A stretch of DNA of 21,924 nucleotides. Source: Anaerolinea sp. (lineage in GTDB: Bacteria > Chloroflexota > Anaerolineae > JAAEKA01). The DNA lies in the NCBI GenBank assembly GCA_014879765.1, contig JACSRL010000697.1, positions 1 through 21,924 of the forward strand, written 5' to 3'. Position numbers and translations under genes: made by a program. Under the pieces are notes generated by a model. The model was not told the DNA's origin. It searched no databases and was given only the letters and a program-made list of their open reading frames with translations. Shown here piece by piece: positions 14,701 through 21,924 of this stretch. Each line of letters starts with the position of its first letter. The first letter of the stretch is position 1.

Positions 14701-17700
14701 GCGGGTGGAGCAGGTGTTGCGCCAGTTGGAGGACGAGGTGGAGGCGCGCAAGGTGGTGTTGGCCAACGCCGGCGCGGCCGACATCTACAAGTACAACCAG
14801 GTCCACCCCGACACGGCCCTGCCCGCCATTCTGCTGGCCATCGACGATTTCGTCGAGTTCAGAGAGACTTTCGGCGGCGATGCGCAGGCCGAGGGGGTGG
14901 AAACAGCCATGGACAAGTTCGTGGCGTTGGTCCGCCAGGGCAAGCCCTATGGCGTTCACTGCGTGATCACCGTGGACCAGCTCAACGCCATGCCCACCCA
15001 GCTCTACAATCTGTTCACTGAGCGGCTGACGCTCAAGCTGGGCGACGCCACCGAGTATCGCCAGATCGTGGGCGGCTTCGTCGGCGATCTGCCCGATGTG
15101 GCAGGCCGCGGCTATGTCAAGGAGGGCCTGCAGCCGCTGAGCTTCCAGTTGGCCACGCCGCTCGACCTGCGCCGCGGCGCTTTGCAGGAGCCGGCCAACG
15201 AGGCCAGAGACCTGCAACGGCTGGGACAGACCATGAGCGACTACATTGCCAGCTCGGGCCGGGCCTACCGCATGCCGACGCGCGTCGATGCGCTGCCGCG
15301 CTCGATCCTCTTCAAGCAGCTCCTGGCCCGCCGCTACGGCCTGGAGCTGGACGAGGGCTTCCTGGCCAGGCTCAAGGAACTCACCCAGGCGCAGTGGGCC
15401 AGAAGCGCCGATCCCGATCTGGCCGACTGGCTGCGCGTCACCATCGGCGTGGTCTCCGGCAACCGGCTGCGCGAGATGCACCTGGAAGCCAAGGCCGACG
15501 GCGTACACGGCTTGATCGCCGGCGGCACCGGCGCGGGCAAGTCGGAGCTGCTGATGACCCTGATCGTCGATCTGGCCCTCAGCTACGACCCCAGCATCCT
15601 CAATTTTGTGCTGGTGGACTACAAAGGGGGCGGCGCGTTTGCCCCCTTTGCCACCCTGCCGCACTGCGTGGACACCATCACCAACCTCAACAAGGCGGCT
15701 GTGCGGCGCATGTTCACCGCCATCAACGCCGAGATGGACCGGCGCATGAAGCTGTGCGTGGACGCCGGCGTCAGCAACATCGTCGAATACCGCGCCCAGG
15801 GCTATCATCGCTCGCGCGAGCCTTTCCCGCATCTGTTCGTCATCATCGACGAGTACGCCGAGATGATCTCCGAGAACCCGGAGTTCAAGGATGAGCTGGA
15901 CCGCATCACCCGCGTCGGTCGTTCCATCGGCGTCAACCTGCTGCTGGCCGCACAGCGGCCCATCGGCGTCACCGACCAGATGCGGGCCAACATCAAGTAC
16001 CGCATCTGTCTGCGCGTCGAGGCGGTGGACACCAGCCGTGAGATGCTGCGCCGCTCCGACGCCGCCTTTTTGCCCAACGGCATGCCTGGCCGCGGCTATT
16101 TACAAGTGGGCAATGAGAATATCGAGTTGATCCAGGTGGCCTACACCGGCGAGAACTACCCCTATGCCGAGCCGTTGGAGGGGGGCCGCCAGCCCAAGTT
16201 CTACGACGTGATCGTCGATCTGTGCAACGATCTGCTGGCCGAGACGCAGGCTGCCCGGCCGCGCACCCCCTGGCCTCCCTTCCTGCCCACGCACATGACC
16301 CTGGCTGATCCGTTGAGCGACGGCTATCTGGAGCCGGCCACGCTGCCGCTGATCACCCTGGGGCAGGCGGCGCCCGATCCGCTGGCGCTCAACCCCTGGA
16401 CGCGACGCTGGCTAGGCGGCGCTGGCCAATGGCCGGGCGTGAACTGGTCCACCACCGCCATGCGCGGCATCGTCGGCCTGCTGGACGATCCCTACAATGC
16501 CCGCCAGATGCCGCTGCTGGTCGATTTCAGCAAGGGCCACGCGGTGCTGTTCGGCGCCTCGGGCTATGGCAAGACCGTGTTCGTGCGCACGCTGATCGCC
16601 AGCCTGGCCAGCTCACACTCGCCCGACGAGTTCCAGGCCCACGTGCTGGACCTGGGAGGACGCAACCTGGAGGCGCTGACCGCCCTGCCGCATGTCGGCA
16701 CGGTGATCCTGCCTGACGAGGCCGGCTACGAGGAGCGGGTGCAGCAGTTGCTGCGGGAGCTCAACGATCTCATCGACCTGCGCAAGCGCAGATTCGCCGA
16801 GGCCGGCGTCTCCACCCTGTTCGAGTACAACGAGCTGGGCGACCGCCCCATCGAGCCGGCCATCCTGCTGGTGGTGGACAACTTCGCCGAGTTTCTGGAG
16901 ACCTTTGGCAATCCCAACGAGGCTGAGGATGAGACCAACGCCCTGTTTGCCTTTGTGGCGCTGGCCCGCCAGGCCAAAGCCTTCGGCCTGCACGTGCTGA
17001 TCACCGCCAACCGCTTCAACACGCTGAGCAACAAGCTGTTCAGCCTGTTCAGCGAACGCTTCACGCTGCGGCTCTCCGACGCGGGCGACTATGCGGCCAT
17101 CGTGGGCAGCACCTACGAGGTGGAGGAGCAGCCAGGCCGCGGCGCGGTGCGGGTGGGCCGCATGCCGCTCAGCTTCCAGACCGCGCTGTTGCCCGGCGCG
17201 CTGCAAGAGGGGCAGGTGCGCGGCGAGGCTCAGATCGTGCGTCGCCTGGGCCAGCGCATGCAGGAGGCCATCGCGGCCAGCGGGCGCACCTACGCCAGGC
17301 CCCTGCGCATCGACGCGCTGCCCAAGAGCTCCTCCTACCGCCAGGTGCTGGCCGAGCAGCGTGAGTTGAACGTGCAGCGGCCCTTCATGGAAGAGTTGGA
17401 GCGCAGCACGCGGGCGGTGTGGGCGCGCAACGGCTCCAAAGAGCACGCCGACTGGCTGCGTGTCACCCTGGGCATCGCTTCGGGCATGCGCCAGCGCACC
17501 CTGGCGCTGGAAGCCAAACGCGATGGCGTCCACGGATTGATCGCCGGCGGCACCGGCTCCGGCAAGTCCGAGATGCTGATGACCATGATCATCGGCCTGG
17601 CGTTGAACTACTCGCCCGATATCCTGAACTTTGTGTTGGTGGACTACAAGGGAGGGGGCGCGTTCAAGCCTTTCGAGCGGCTGCCGCACTGCGTGGACAT

Positions 17701-20700
17701 CGTCACCAATCTCAACAAATCGGCGGTGGCCCGCATGTTCAGCGCCATCACAGCCGAGATGATGCGCCGCCAGAAGCTCAACGCCGACACCGCCACCAAG
17801 GACATCATCGAATACCGCCGCAAGGGGCTGCATCTGACCCACGCGCCCTTCCCACACCTGTTCATCATCATCGACGAATACGCCGAGATGATCGACGACA
17901 ACCCCGACTACAAGGCCGAGCTGGAGAGCATCACCCGCGTTGGCCGCTCCATCGGCGTCAACCTGGTGCTGGCCTCGCAGCGGCCCAAGGGGGTCACCGA
18001 CCAGATGCGGGCCAACATCAAGCTGCGCCTCTGCCTGCGTGTGGAGGAGACCGACACCAGCCGCGAGCTGCTGCGCAAGCCCGATGCAGCCTACCTGCCC
18101 AACGGCGTGCCAGGACGCGGCTACTTGCAGATCGGCAACGACAACATGGAGCTTCTGCAGGTTTCCTACACCGGCGAGACGCAGCCCGACGATCGCGAGC
18201 CGGCCGTGCTGTGGCCCACGCGGGACGGGGACCAGTCTCGGGCAACGGGAGAGGATCTGCCCAAGCTCTACGATGCGGTGGTCAATCTGGCCTGCGAGCT
18301 GTGCCAGGGGCAGATGGCGCCCAAGCCGTGGCCCGCCTTTCTGCCGCAGCAGCTCAGCCTGCAGTCGCCCATCGTCGACGCGCAGCGCAACCGCACCTGG
18401 ACCCTCACCCACCAGGTGAGCGACTGGCTCAACGGCGACAGTGCGGGCCTTTGGCCTGGCGTGGACTGGGCCAGCGAGGTCATGCGCCCGGTGGCCGGAC
18501 TGGTGGACAACCCCATGGCCGCCCAACAGTTCCCCTTGCAGCTCGACCTGACCCGCCATCTGGCCGTGTTGGGCGACTCGGGCTGGGGCAAGACCTCCAT
18601 GCTGCGCACCCTGATCACCGCGCTGGCCGCCACGCACTCGCCCGACGAGCTGCATATCTATGTGGCCGATCTGGGCGGCCACAACTATCGCAGCATCGAG
18701 GATTTTCCCCACGTGGGCACGGTGGTCTACGCCGACGAGGAGGCCTACGAGGAGCGCTTGCAGCGTCTGCTGGCCATGCTGGATCGCCTGGTCGATGAAC
18801 GGTCGCAGCTCCTGGGCGAGGCGGCAGCCAACAGCCTGTGGGAGTACAACGAGCGCCACCCGGAGCAGGCGCTGCCGGCCGTGCTGGTGGTGATCGACAA
18901 CTTTGCCGACCTGACCGAGAACTATGAGGCCCTGGTCGAGACCACGATCATGCCCCTGGTGCGCCGCTCGATCAGCGCCGGCGTCTGTTTCGTCGTCTCG
19001 GCCAACGCGCCCAACAACATGCCCAGCAAGCTCTACGCCCTGTTCGGCGAGCGCATCACCTTCAAGCAGAGCAACACCGATCGCCTGCTGGATATCGTGG
19101 GCCGCGGCGCCATGGAGATCGACGACATCCCCGGCCGCGGCTATATCCGCATCGGCAAGCAGCCGCTCCTCTTCCAGGCTGCGCTGCCCGTGGGCATTTT
19201 CGGCGGCGAAGGGGGCCGTGACACGCTGGTGGAGGCCGACGAGGTGCGGCTGATGGGCGAGCAGATGCGCAACCATCTGGCAACTGGCCGGCGCGCCTGG
19301 CGCCACCAGCCTGATCCCATTGCCATCCTGCCGGCCAGTGTGGCCTTGATCGACCTGCTGGAGCCCGCCGCCGCGGCTGGGGCTGGCGCTGGACCGGCGG
19401 CCGATGCGCTGGATCAGCCGGCTGAAACCGCCGTTCTGGCATCGCCCGCCAGCGCCGCCGGGACGCAGCGCATCCAGGGCATGCTGGGCATCCTGGACAG
19501 CCTGCAGCCAGCGGTCTGCGATCTCAAGGCGCTGGGGCCGCACTTCGCCATCGTTGGCCCTCCCCTTTCCGGCAAGACCACCGCCATGCTGGACTGGATC
19601 CTGTCGCTGGCCGAGCGCTACCCGCCTGAGCAGGTCGCGATGGTGCTGATCGACACCCAGCGCAAGCTGATGGAATACGGCGGCCAGCACACCCTGGCCG
19701 AGTTGCCCCACGTGGCGGCGGCTGTCTCGGAGGTCGAGGAGCTGGAAGGGCTGATCGCCAACCTGATGGCCGAAGGCGAGGCCATGGCCAGCGGCCAGAC
19801 CGCCCGCGAGATATTCCTCTTCATCGACAACTTCGACGACTTCAGCGAGGAGATCGAAAGCCAGCGTGGCCTGCTGGACAGCATGAGCCGCCTGATGCGC
19901 CGCTACCAGCGGGCGGGGCTACATCTTGTGGTAACCTTTGGGCCTGAGGCTGGCACCTCGGATCTGCGCCGTCGGGTGTTGGGGTCCAACTACGGCCTGG
20001 GCTTGCAAACTGCGCAGGCGGTGGACGTGCTCAAGGTCAGTCGCACGCCGGCCGGCGTGCGCGACAAATCGCTGCCCCTGGGACGCGGCTACCTGGTCAA
20101 GTCAGGCCAGCCGACATTGATCCAGGTGGCCAGCCCCTATGAGAACATGGTGGACAGCGCCGAGCTGTCGCCCTGGAGTCGCGGCGACGATCTGGCGCGC
20201 GAGGCTGAGCGGGCGGTCAAGGCGCTGGATGCCTGGGTCGAGCGCATCACGGCGCGCCATGGCGGCGTCAAGGCCGCCTGGTCGACAGGCAGCGCCGCGG
20301 CCGAGCCGGCCAGGGCCGGCCAGCCCAGCGCGAAGGCGCAACGCCTGTTGAGCCTGGCGCAGAGGGCCTTGCGCGTCGAGGCGCAGCAGGCGCGTCTGGG
20401 CATGGCGGACGCAGGCGCCCGATCGACGATGGACAGCCTGCTGGCGGTCGATGTGGCGCGTTGGCAGGATGAAGAGATGCTGCTTGGCCTGATGAAGGGC
20501 ATCTGGCGCAGCTATCTGCTGAACAGCGGCATGGATGAGATGGGCGCAGCCATGTTCATCGACAACTCGGACGAGACCTCGCTGCTGTGGGAGGTCGAGC
20601 GCATCCTGACCAGCGCCGAGGAAGCGGTGCAGGCCAGACAATTGGCCGAGACGCCGGACCAGGCCGCCGCAGAAGGAACAGAAATTCCAGGGCACGCCAT

Positions 20701-20758
20701 GCCTGGGGAATCAACAATACAGGAGGTGAGCCATGAGCAGCAGCCAGGCTCGTCTTGA
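11726..20758 (+). CDS. eccC: Giant EccC/EssC-like FtsK/SpoIIIE ATPase with seven P-loop modules
   Basis: This 3010-residue protein is about twice the usual EccC/EssC length. Two membrane helices (about 40-56 and 62-84) lead into a stalk region with the EccC-like motif RLGIG. Seven P-loops follow, with lysines K566, K938, K1272, K1616, K1947, K2289 and K2617. Modules 1, 3 and 5 carry G-[ST/GT]-G-[S/A]-G-K-S-E and Walker B DE (D669, D1375, D2050), with the shared LNFVLVDYKGGGAF and AAQRP/ASQRP motifs. Modules 2, 4 and 6 carry G-S/A-x-G-W/Y-G-K-T and Walker B DD or DN (D1040, D1718, D2391). The unit 1+2 is therefore repeated three times with a period near 675-705 residues. Module 7 (GPPLSGKT, DN at 2701) and a helical tail (about 2790-3010) close the protein. 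It should power export of the WXG100 proteins. No strong ribosome binding site precedes ATG 11726. The end overlaps the next gene by 26 nt. Confidence 0.95.
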   Translation: MPQPLVIDRPPRIQPELPFDEIEIPSPPDKGQSGWEQLAQMALPLVTILAFVFLASGGGGRSALMIIPMALAVLASAGIGIFTYLRQKRMAAEALRAYEERLVELNKQMHVYHDMQRRFYHYNYPEIQNIFKLVKSARTEVEKADRTLRTDTRLWERRTSDEDFGVIRLGIGALPSTVVFRFNKSDDLNDPQVRQALKLEQDARFVDDIPVIIALRQPFQSDQPGDQEGESEREKQADEARAAMTPMTHALGVAGERKAVYEYVRALLAHFTVFHAPMDARVFVLATHKQEWAWTDQLQHCQADADIEYRYFHDQIKPEPEEKPFDEAEESPLMRYLEGLRRILATRKIQIESREDQQGKGDPTLPFQLVVVDLLDSTYDESSPLHDLESDAAISILIEMGAALGAAVIFLVPERAKVPSGCQAVIEIERTTPATNSRRETAQKLHFRYAEVGVNTFRYVGVADAVANPQHMDALARELSQYKVRQGPGAGLVSAVPFLDLHGFRSLVDLQTDVTHKWQQSRLPRNANWLRCKIGRMAGGKARALVFSAKRDGVHGMVAGSTGSGKSELLISLIAGMAITYDPSVLNFVLVDYKGGGAFKEFKDLPHCVDIITNLEGDAVTRMFTAINAEMKRRQKLNADTGTKNIVEYRQRGLHESHTPYPYLFIIIDEFAEMIADRAEYKSELESITRVGRAQGVSLILAAQRPSGVTDQMRSNIKFRICLRVETGSESREMLRRTDAAFLPPGIPGRGYLQVGNEEVELMQVAYTGDKYRDPTLAPPSPVIWTRRPSASEAVLDQEPPELYKVLITALQRQAQELPCAPQYAPWPAFLPKQLTLEQTLIDEDPAKPAVTAARYLVNTDQLTLGRPAEGPALALNPALVHWRSGECGWVEPIDWEQYAMRPVVGLVDNPYAAHQLPLVLDLPRGHAVIFGGSGWGKTTLLRTLAVSLAATHSPSAVHMYLLDLGGRSLAPLASLPHVGAVVNPDEAGYEERVEQVLRQLEDEVEARKVVLANAGAADIYKYNQVHPDTALPAILLAIDDFVEFRETFGGDAQAEGVETAMDKFVALVRQGKPYGVHCVITVDQLNAMPTQLYNLFTERLTLKLGDATEYRQIVGGFVGDLPDVAGRGYVKEGLQPLSFQLATPLDLRRGALQEPANEARDLQRLGQTMSDYIASSGRAYRMPTRVDALPRSILFKQLLARRYGLELDEGFLARLKELTQAQWARSADPDLADWLRVTIGVVSGNRLREMHLEAKADGVHGLIAGGTGAGKSELLMTLIVDLALSYDPSILNFVLVDYKGGGAFAPFATLPHCVDTITNLNKAAVRRMFTAINAEMDRRMKLCVDAGVSNIVEYRAQGYHRSREPFPHLFVIIDEYAEMISENPEFKDELDRITRVGRSIGVNLLLAAQRPIGVTDQMRANIKYRICLRVEAVDTSREMLRRSDAAFLPNGMPGRGYLQVGNENIELIQVAYTGENYPYAEPLEGGRQPKFYDVIVDLCNDLLAETQAARPRTPWPPFLPTHMTLADPLSDGYLEPATLPLITLGQAAPDPLALNPWTRRWLGGAGQWPGVNWSTTAMRGIVGLLDDPYNARQMPLLVDFSKGHAVLFGASGYGKTVFVRTLIASLASSHSPDEFQAHVLDLGGRNLEALTALPHVGTVILPDEAGYEERVQQLLRELNDLIDLRKRRFAEAGVSTLFEYNELGDRPIEPAILLVVDNFAEFLETFGNPNEAEDETNALFAFVALARQAKAFGLHVLITANRFNTLSNKLFSLFSERFTLRLSDAGDYAAIVGSTYEVEEQPGRGAVRVGRMPLSFQTALLPGALQEGQVRGEAQIVRRLGQRMQEAIAASGRTYARPLRIDALPKSSSYRQVLAEQRELNVQRPFMEELERSTRAVWARNGSKEHADWLRVTLGIASGMRQRTLALEAKRDGVHGLIAGGTGSGKSEMLMTMIIGLALNYSPDILNFVLVDYKGGGAFKPFERLPHCVDIVTNLNKSAVARMFSAITAEMMRRQKLNADTATKDIIEYRRKGLHLTHAPFPHLFIIIDEYAEMIDDNPDYKAELESITRVGRSIGVNLVLASQRPKGVTDQMRANIKLRLCLRVEETDTSRELLRKPDAAYLPNGVPGRGYLQIGNDNMELLQVSYTGETQPDDREPAVLWPTRDGDQSRATGEDLPKLYDAVVNLACELCQGQMAPKPWPAFLPQQLSLQSPIVDAQRNRTWTLTHQVSDWLNGDSAGLWPGVDWASEVMRPVAGLVDNPMAAQQFPLQLDLTRHLAVLGDSGWGKTSMLRTLITALAATHSPDELHIYVADLGGHNYRSIEDFPHVGTVVYADEEAYEERLQRLLAMLDRLVDERSQLLGEAAANSLWEYNERHPEQALPAVLVVIDNFADLTENYEALVETTIMPLVRRSISAGVCFVVSANAPNNMPSKLYALFGERITFKQSNTDRLLDIVGRGAMEIDDIPGRGYIRIGKQPLLFQAALPVGIFGGEGGRDTLVEADEVRLMGEQMRNHLATGRRAWRHQPDPIAILPASVALIDLLEPAAAAGAGAGPAADALDQPAETAVLASPASAAGTQRIQGMLGILDSLQPAVCDLKALGPHFAIVGPPLSGKTTAMLDWILSLAERYPPEQVAMVLIDTQRKLMEYGGQHTLAELPHVAAAVSEVEELEGLIANLMAEGEAMASGQTAREIFLFIDNFDDFSEEIESQRGLLDSMSRLMRRYQRAGLHLVVTFGPEAGTSDLRRRVLGSNYGLGLQTAQAVDVLKVSRTPAGVRDKSLPLGRGYLVKSGQPTLIQVASPYENMVDSAELSPWSRGDDLAREAERAVKALDAWVERITARHGGVKAAWSTGSAAAEPARAGQPSAKAQRLLSLAQRALRVEAQQARLGMADAGARSTMDSLLAVDVARWQDEEMLLGLMKGIWRSYLLNSGMDEMGAAMFIDNSDETSLLWEVERILTSAEEAVQARQLAETPDQAAAEGTEIPGHAMPGESTIQEVSHEQQPGSS

Positions 20759-21449
20759 TCTGCTGATCGACGTGTTCGATCAGGTTGAACAGCCGGCGAG
20801 CGTATTGTCCAAGATCAAGCCGCCGCAGTTGATCGAGGCGATCATCCAGGAGTTTCGTGAGATTCAGTACCTGGCCGACGATCCTGCGCAGTACTATCTG
20901 GCCAGGGCCGGCGACGGGACCCCGCTGGAAGAGGATGTCGAGCTGAGCCGCCAGCGGTTGGCGTCCGGCGCCCGCCTGGTCTTGCACGAGCGCACCCTGG
21001 CGGCGCCAGCCGGCGTGCAACCGTTCAGCCGGCGCGTCTATCTGCGTGAGCAAAGTCTGGGCAAGGTCTATCGGCTGGTCTGGCGGCCGGCTATCGTCGG
21101 GCGTCGTGCGGAAAGCCCCTCCCAGGGCGATGGACAACCGGTGGCCGTTGACCTGCAGCCCTTTGCCACCGGCCTGCGGGTCTCGCGGCGCCATCTGTCC
21201 ATCGACGAACGCGATGGCCAGCCGACTGTCGAGAACCTGTCCAACAACCCGGCCTTCATCCAGCGCGCGGGCGGTGTTCAGATCCCTGTCGAGGCCGGCA
21301 AGATCCCCTTGCAGGCCGAGGACATCATCTTGTTGGAACGCAGCCAGATCGCGTTCAAAGTGCTTTTCTTGCCCGAAGTCGAACAGGGCGCGGCAGAGGG
21401 TATGGCAGCGACGGCAGACCCTGAAGCAGACGTCGTCGAAGAGAGTTGA
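20733..21449 (+). CDS. Ubiquitin-like (EsaB/YukD-type) plus FHA domain protein
   Basis: The 238-residue protein starts inside the end of the ATPase gene, with AGGAGG (20721-20726) 6 nt before its ATG, so the two are translationally coupled. Residues about 5-87 look like a beta-grasp domain: LLIDVFDQ, a helix PPQLIEAIIQEF, YYLARAGDGTPLEEDVEL and ASGARLVLHE. This is the pattern of YukD/EsaB and of the EccD N-terminus. Residues about 103-214 are an FHA domain with G123-R124, S151-R-R-H154 and N171-N172. The Asp/Glu-rich C-terminus is probably disordered. In Firmicute systems FHA domains sit at the N-terminus of EssC and YukD is separate. Here the ATPase has no FHA and this protein combines both, so it may dock on the ATPase. 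The FHA call is firm and the ubiquitin-like call is moderate. Confidence 0.85.
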   Translation: MSSSQARLDLLIDVFDQVEQPASVLSKIKPPQLIEAIIQEFREIQYLADDPAQYYLARAGDGTPLEEDVELSRQRLASGARLVLHERTLAAPAGVQPFSRRVYLREQSLGKVYRLVWRPAIVGRRAESPSQGDGQPVAVDLQPFATGLRVSRRHLSIDERDGQPTVENLSNNPAFIQRAGGVQIPVEAGKIPLQAEDIILLERSQIAFKVLFLPEVEQGAAEGMAATADPEADVVEES

Positions 21450-21465
21450 CAGAGGAGAATTAACC

Positions 21466-21924
21466 ATGGCTGACATCGTTCAGGCGAACCACGACCAACT
21501 ACAAGGCATGGCCAGCAAATTCGACAAAGAGTCGCAGGCTGTGGCCCAGACTCAGCAGGCCATGCAACGGGCCTATCAGCCGCTGCGCGGCGGCGGCTGG
21601 GTCGGCCGCGGCGCCGATGCGTTTTTCAAGGAGATGGATGGGCAGGTGCTGCCCGCGGTCCACCGTCTGAGCCAGGCCTTGGCCCAGGCCCAGAAGGTGA
21701 CTCAGCAGATCAGCGCGCTGCTGCGCCAGGCTGATGAGGAGGCCTCGGCGCCGTTCAAGCAGGGAATGGGCGCGGGCGGCGCGGCTGCCGGCGCCAGCGG
21801 CAGCGCGGCCGGCAGCGCGGGCGGCGCGGCCAGCGGCGCGGGCGGCGACAATGGCAGCGCAGGCAGTGGGACGGGTGGCGCCGCAGGCGGCGTGGCTGGC
21901 GGTGCGGCGCCACCCGTCCCACTG
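21466..21924 (+). CDS. WXG100-headed protein with Gly/Ala/Ser linker, truncated by the window end
   Basis: AGAGGAG (21451-21457) lies 8 nt before ATG 21466. The 153 codons visible begin with a WXG100 hairpin: the turn is G-G-G-W45-V-G47-R-G-A-D-A-F-F and helix 2 ends QADEEASAPFK. A long Gly/Ala/Ser linker starts near residue 100 and the frame runs to the edge without a stop. The layout matches the effector-like proteins at 4173 and 7807, so a C-terminal domain probably lies beyond the window. The start is 16 nt after the ubiquitin-like/FHA gene, so it is in the same operon. Confidence 0.9.
   Translation, partial: MADIVQANHDQLQGMASKFDKESQAVAQTQQAMQRAYQPLRGGGWVGRGADAFFKEMDGQVLPAVHRLSQALAQAQKVTQQISALLRQADEEASAPFKQGMGAGGAAAGASGSAAGSAGGAASGAGGDNGSAGSGTGGAAGGVAGGAAPPVPL

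Overview
The window reads as a piece of a GC-rich, Gram-positive-like (monoderm) bacterial chromosome, most likely a Chloroflexota of the Anaerolineae/Caldilineae type. That guess rests on the Thr-Pro linkers (TPTPTPT runs) in the first protein, the palindromic CGACTTCAGTCG-type repeats and the overall gene content. It is not proven by a marker gene. All genes lie on the + strand and most of the window is one type VII (WXG100/ESX-like) secretion locus.

Layout. (1) 59-3277: a large exported beta-propeller surface protein, probably separate from the locus. (2) 3315-4040: a small FHA plus winged-helix DNA-binding protein. It is followed by three 11-bp direct repeats (4060-4092) and an extended -10 (4109-4117), a plausible operator/promoter for the genes downstream. 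(3) 4173-7409: a WXG100-headed effector-like protein with an overlapping lipoprotein gene, then four small WXG100-family genes. (4) 7410-7806: a gene-free stretch with a palindromic repeat split by a 73-bp IS66-like miniature element flanked by 8-bp target duplications. (5) 7807-10423: a second effector/lipoprotein pair and a third pair in which the effector is broken (WXG100 head joined out of frame to a short tail). (6) 10492-11586: a membrane-anchored pseudokinase. (7) 11587-11725: two tandem perfect hairpins. (8) 11726-20758: a 3010-residue EccC/EssC-like FtsK/SpoIIIE ATPase with seven P-loop modules instead of the usual three or four. (9) 20733-21449: a ubiquitin-like plus FHA protein. 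(10) 21466 to the edge: another WXG100-headed protein, cut by the window end.

How the parts may work together (inference). The giant ATPase would be the motor. The pseudokinase with a C-terminal membrane segment recalls EssB/YukC, and the ubiquitin-like/FHA protein recalls EsaB/YukD fused to the FHA function that Firmicutes place on EssC. The small WXG100 proteins would be structural substrates or partners. The long WXG100-headed proteins would be effectors, each followed by a lipoprotein whose start codon overlaps the effector stop by 4 nt (GTGA, TTGA, ATGA), which suggests surface-anchored immunity or partner proteins. EccB, EccD, EccE, MycP, EsaA and EssA homologues are not in the window. 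The most novel elements are the ATPase built from three tandem two-domain units plus a seventh domain, and the WXG100/lipoprotein cassettes.
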